The translations under genes and the position numbers were made by a program. The notes below the pieces were generated by a model that was given only the letters and a program-made list of their open reading frames with translations, did not search any database and had not been told where the DNA came from. Shown one piece after another: positions 62,535 through 64,000 of a stretch of 64,000 nucleotides of DNA (the stretch's first letter is position 1; each line of letters starts with the position of its first letter). The stretch is from JAHCHG01 sp041394845 (GTDB lineage: Bacteria > Acidobacteriota > Blastocatellia > Pyrinomonadales > Pyrinomonadaceae). The stretch lies in the NCBI GenBank assembly GCA_041394845.1, contig JAWKHL010000001.1:1364001-1428000 (forward strand), written 5' to 3'.

Positions 62535-62782
62535 AATTTCGCCAAATATTTAACAAAAACTTTTTAATTTCCGGTTTCGTAAAAAGAGTTTGTTTTTAGG
62601 GCGAGGGGGTTACGCCGGAAAAAGTTTCCCTTCCGACGTTGAACAAGTTGACAACTATTGCCGACCGGCGAGCATCTTTCAAAATGATTTTTGCCGGATA
62701 ATTTAGTATCATAGCCAAAAAATCGAAGCCATTGTTTTTTCGATTTTTTTGGTTTTCGTTTTTGAAAAGGTTTTTTAGAAAA

Positions 62783-64000
62783 ATGATCGAAGCTGGAAAA
62801 ATTTTACAAGACCGCTACCGTCTGGAAAAGCAGATCGGCCAGGGCGGAATGGGCACTGTTTTCGTCGCGACCGACCAAAGGTTCGGCAGCACGGTGGCCA
62901 TCAAGCAGACCTTTTTCGAGGAGGAAAACCTCAACAAGGCATTTGAGCGCGAAGGACGGCTTCTCAACGGGTTGAAACACCCGGCATTGCCGAAGGTCAG
63001 CGATTATTTCAGTCAGGAAGGCAGTCAGTTTATCGTGATGGAATTTATCGCCGGTCAGGATCTTTCGGAAACTATGGAAAGGAGCGAAGAACCGTTTCCG
63101 GTGGAAAAAGTCCTCGATTGGACGGACCAGCTTTGCGATGCCTTGAATTACCTCCACAATCAGGAGGTGCCCGTCATTCACCGCGACATCAAACCGCAGA
63201 ATCTGAAACTGACCCCGAACGGCCAGGTGATCTTGCTCGATTTCGGTTTGGCCAAGGGTAATCCGACCGACGCTTCGCACAAAACCGCAGCCAAAAGCAT
63301 TTTCGGCTACTCGCGAAATTACGCCTCCCTCGAACAGATCCAGGGAACGGGGACCGATCCCCAAAGCGACCTTTATTCGCTGGCGGCAACGATTTACCAC
63401 CTTCTTACGGGCATCCCGCCGGCCGACGCTTTGACGCGGGCGATGAACGTTTTGAACGGACAGGTCGATCCGCTGATTGCGGCAAATTTCATCAACCCCA
63501 AAATTCCGCCCGGTTTGGCCGCCGTCCTGCAAAAATCGATGGCCCTCAATTCCAATGAAAGGCCGGCCACCGCCTTGGAATTAAAAGAACTTCTCGACAA
63601 AGCGGATAAAACCATCCCGAGGGGAACTCAAATGCCGACCTCGCTTTCCGGTTTTTCGACCGATCTGCTGGCACAGGAAACAAAACTGATGTCCCCGGCC
63701 ACGAATTTGGCCGCGGAACCTTCGGTCGCCAACAAAACGGGCGTCCTGACCGGGGGGATGAATTCCGAGGATTCGGTCGCCACCCGTTTGATGACCGATA
63801 AAAAAGCACCGACCACCAACGCCAAGGACGGCCAACGGGATCGAAAAAAGATTTATATCGGAGCGGCGGCCCTGAGCGGAATTTTGGCGATCGGGGGATT
63901 GGCCTTTTTAATTGACCGTACGCCTGAAGATCAGGTCAACGCCCCCTCCGCCGATTCCGAGGTCAAGAAGGTGAACGTTCCGACCGGGTCTTCGGTTGAT
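62783..64000 (+). CDS. Ser/Thr protein kinase, C-terminally incomplete at the window edge
   Basis: 406 residues to the edge, frame still open. The kinase domain spans residues 12-275: glycine loop IGQGGMGTVFVA, Lys in VAIKQTF, catalytic HRDIKPQN, DFGLAKG, and an activation segment ending in NYASLEQIQG (ASLE in place of APE). A juxtamembrane linker (Thr/Ser-rich, 280-350) leads to a transmembrane helix at about 357-375 (IYIGAAALSGILAIGGLAFLI), so a periplasmic sensor part should follow beyond the window. Start ATG 62783. It is the third kinase/FHA-type signalling protein in the window. Confidence 0.9.
   Translation, partial: MIEAGKILQDRYRLEKQIGQGGMGTVFVATDQRFGSTVAIKQTFFEEENLNKAFEREGRLLNGLKHPALPKVSDYFSQEGSQFIVMEFIAGQDLSETMERSEEPFPVEKVLDWTDQLCDALNYLHNQEVPVIHRDIKPQNLKLTPNGQVILLDFGLAKGNPTDASHKTAAKSIFGYSRNYASLEQIQGTGTDPQSDLYSLAATIYHLLTGIPPADALTRAMNVLNGQVDPLIAANFINPKIPPGLAAVLQKSMALNSNERPATALELKELLDKADKTIPRGTQMPTSLSGFSTDLLAQETKLMSPATNLAAEPSVANKTGVLTGGMNSEDSVATRLMTDKKAPTTNAKDGQRDRKKIYIGAAALSGILAIGGLAFLIDRTPEDQVNAPSADSEVKKVNVPTGSSVD

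Overview
The window looks like chromosomal DNA of an acidobacterium, most likely class Blastocatellia (Pyrinomonadaceae-like). This is an inference from gene style: an exported cytochrome fused to FG-GAP/VCBS-like repeats, zinc-ribbon/FHA/Ser-Thr kinase proteins, several MacB-type permeases in a row, sensor kinases with beta-propeller domains, and AT-rich, hairpin-punctuated spacers. No plasmid, phage or transposase genes were seen.

Layout. 1-4.7 kb: di-haem peroxidase fused to calcium-loop-like repeats, a K+ channel, and the 16S rRNA dimethyltransferase rsmA. 4.7-7.7 kb: a compact operon of two Roadblock/LC7 proteins, a PATAN (DUF4388)-like protein and a Ras-like GTPase, a conservon/MglAB-like switch. 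7.7-11.7 kb: ribD, a DUF104 antitoxin-like protein, a GH125 enzyme and ftsY. 11.8-21.2 kb: a minus-strand signalling block (FHA, zinc-ribbon kinase-FHA, RDD membrane protein, FHA-GAF-PP2C phosphatase, HD-GYP phosphodiesterase, zinc-binding membrane protein). 21.5-29.8 kb: a MacAB-type export operon with one adaptor, one ATPase and four permeases. 29.8-33.5 kb: a Yip1-like protein and two oligopeptide-ABC ATPases separated by a GNAT gene. 33.8-39.1 kb: an S41 protease, M28 and M1 aminopeptidases. 39.1-45 kb: a c-di-AMP (ydaO/yuaA) riboswitch lying behind a cytochrome oxidase assembly cluster (ctaB, subunit III, DUF420), then ResB/CcsA cytochrome c maturation. 45-54.2 kb: TPR and secreted proteins, an AAC(6')-like acetyltransferase, an S41 paralogue lacking both catalytic residues, ruvX, a penicillin-acylase-family lipoprotein, an aldehyde dehydrogenase and a cytochrome c. 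54.3-57.7 kb: a small accessory-looking stretch bounded by tRNA genes, with a DUF4347-like protein, an NlpC/P60-like protein, a conserved 244-aa protein and a tRNA array. 57.9-64 kb: a response regulator, its propeller-type sensor kinase, a small secreted protein and the start of another Ser/Thr kinase.

The most striking observation is at 57.28-57.59 kb. Two tRNA-like genes, Leu-type and Gly-type, have their halves in reversed order: the T-arm plus 3' acceptor strand comes first, then a spacer of 11-14 nt, then the 5' acceptor strand plus D-arm. The acceptor strands pair perfectly across the spacer, and the outer flanks of each unit pair with one another. This is the architecture of circularly permuted tRNA genes, which I know from algae and archaea but not from bacteria. 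They lie directly behind the 244-aa conserved gene and ahead of a contiguous tRNA-Lys. Other points worth checking are a c-di-AMP riboswitch with no gene downstream on its own strand, and the probable pseudoprotease of the S41 family.

The Roadblock/GTPase operon, the FHA/kinase/phosphatase block and the propeller kinase pair suggest a signalling-rich organism. The ctaB-coxC-DUF420, ResB/CcsA and cytochrome c genes point to aerobic respiration.
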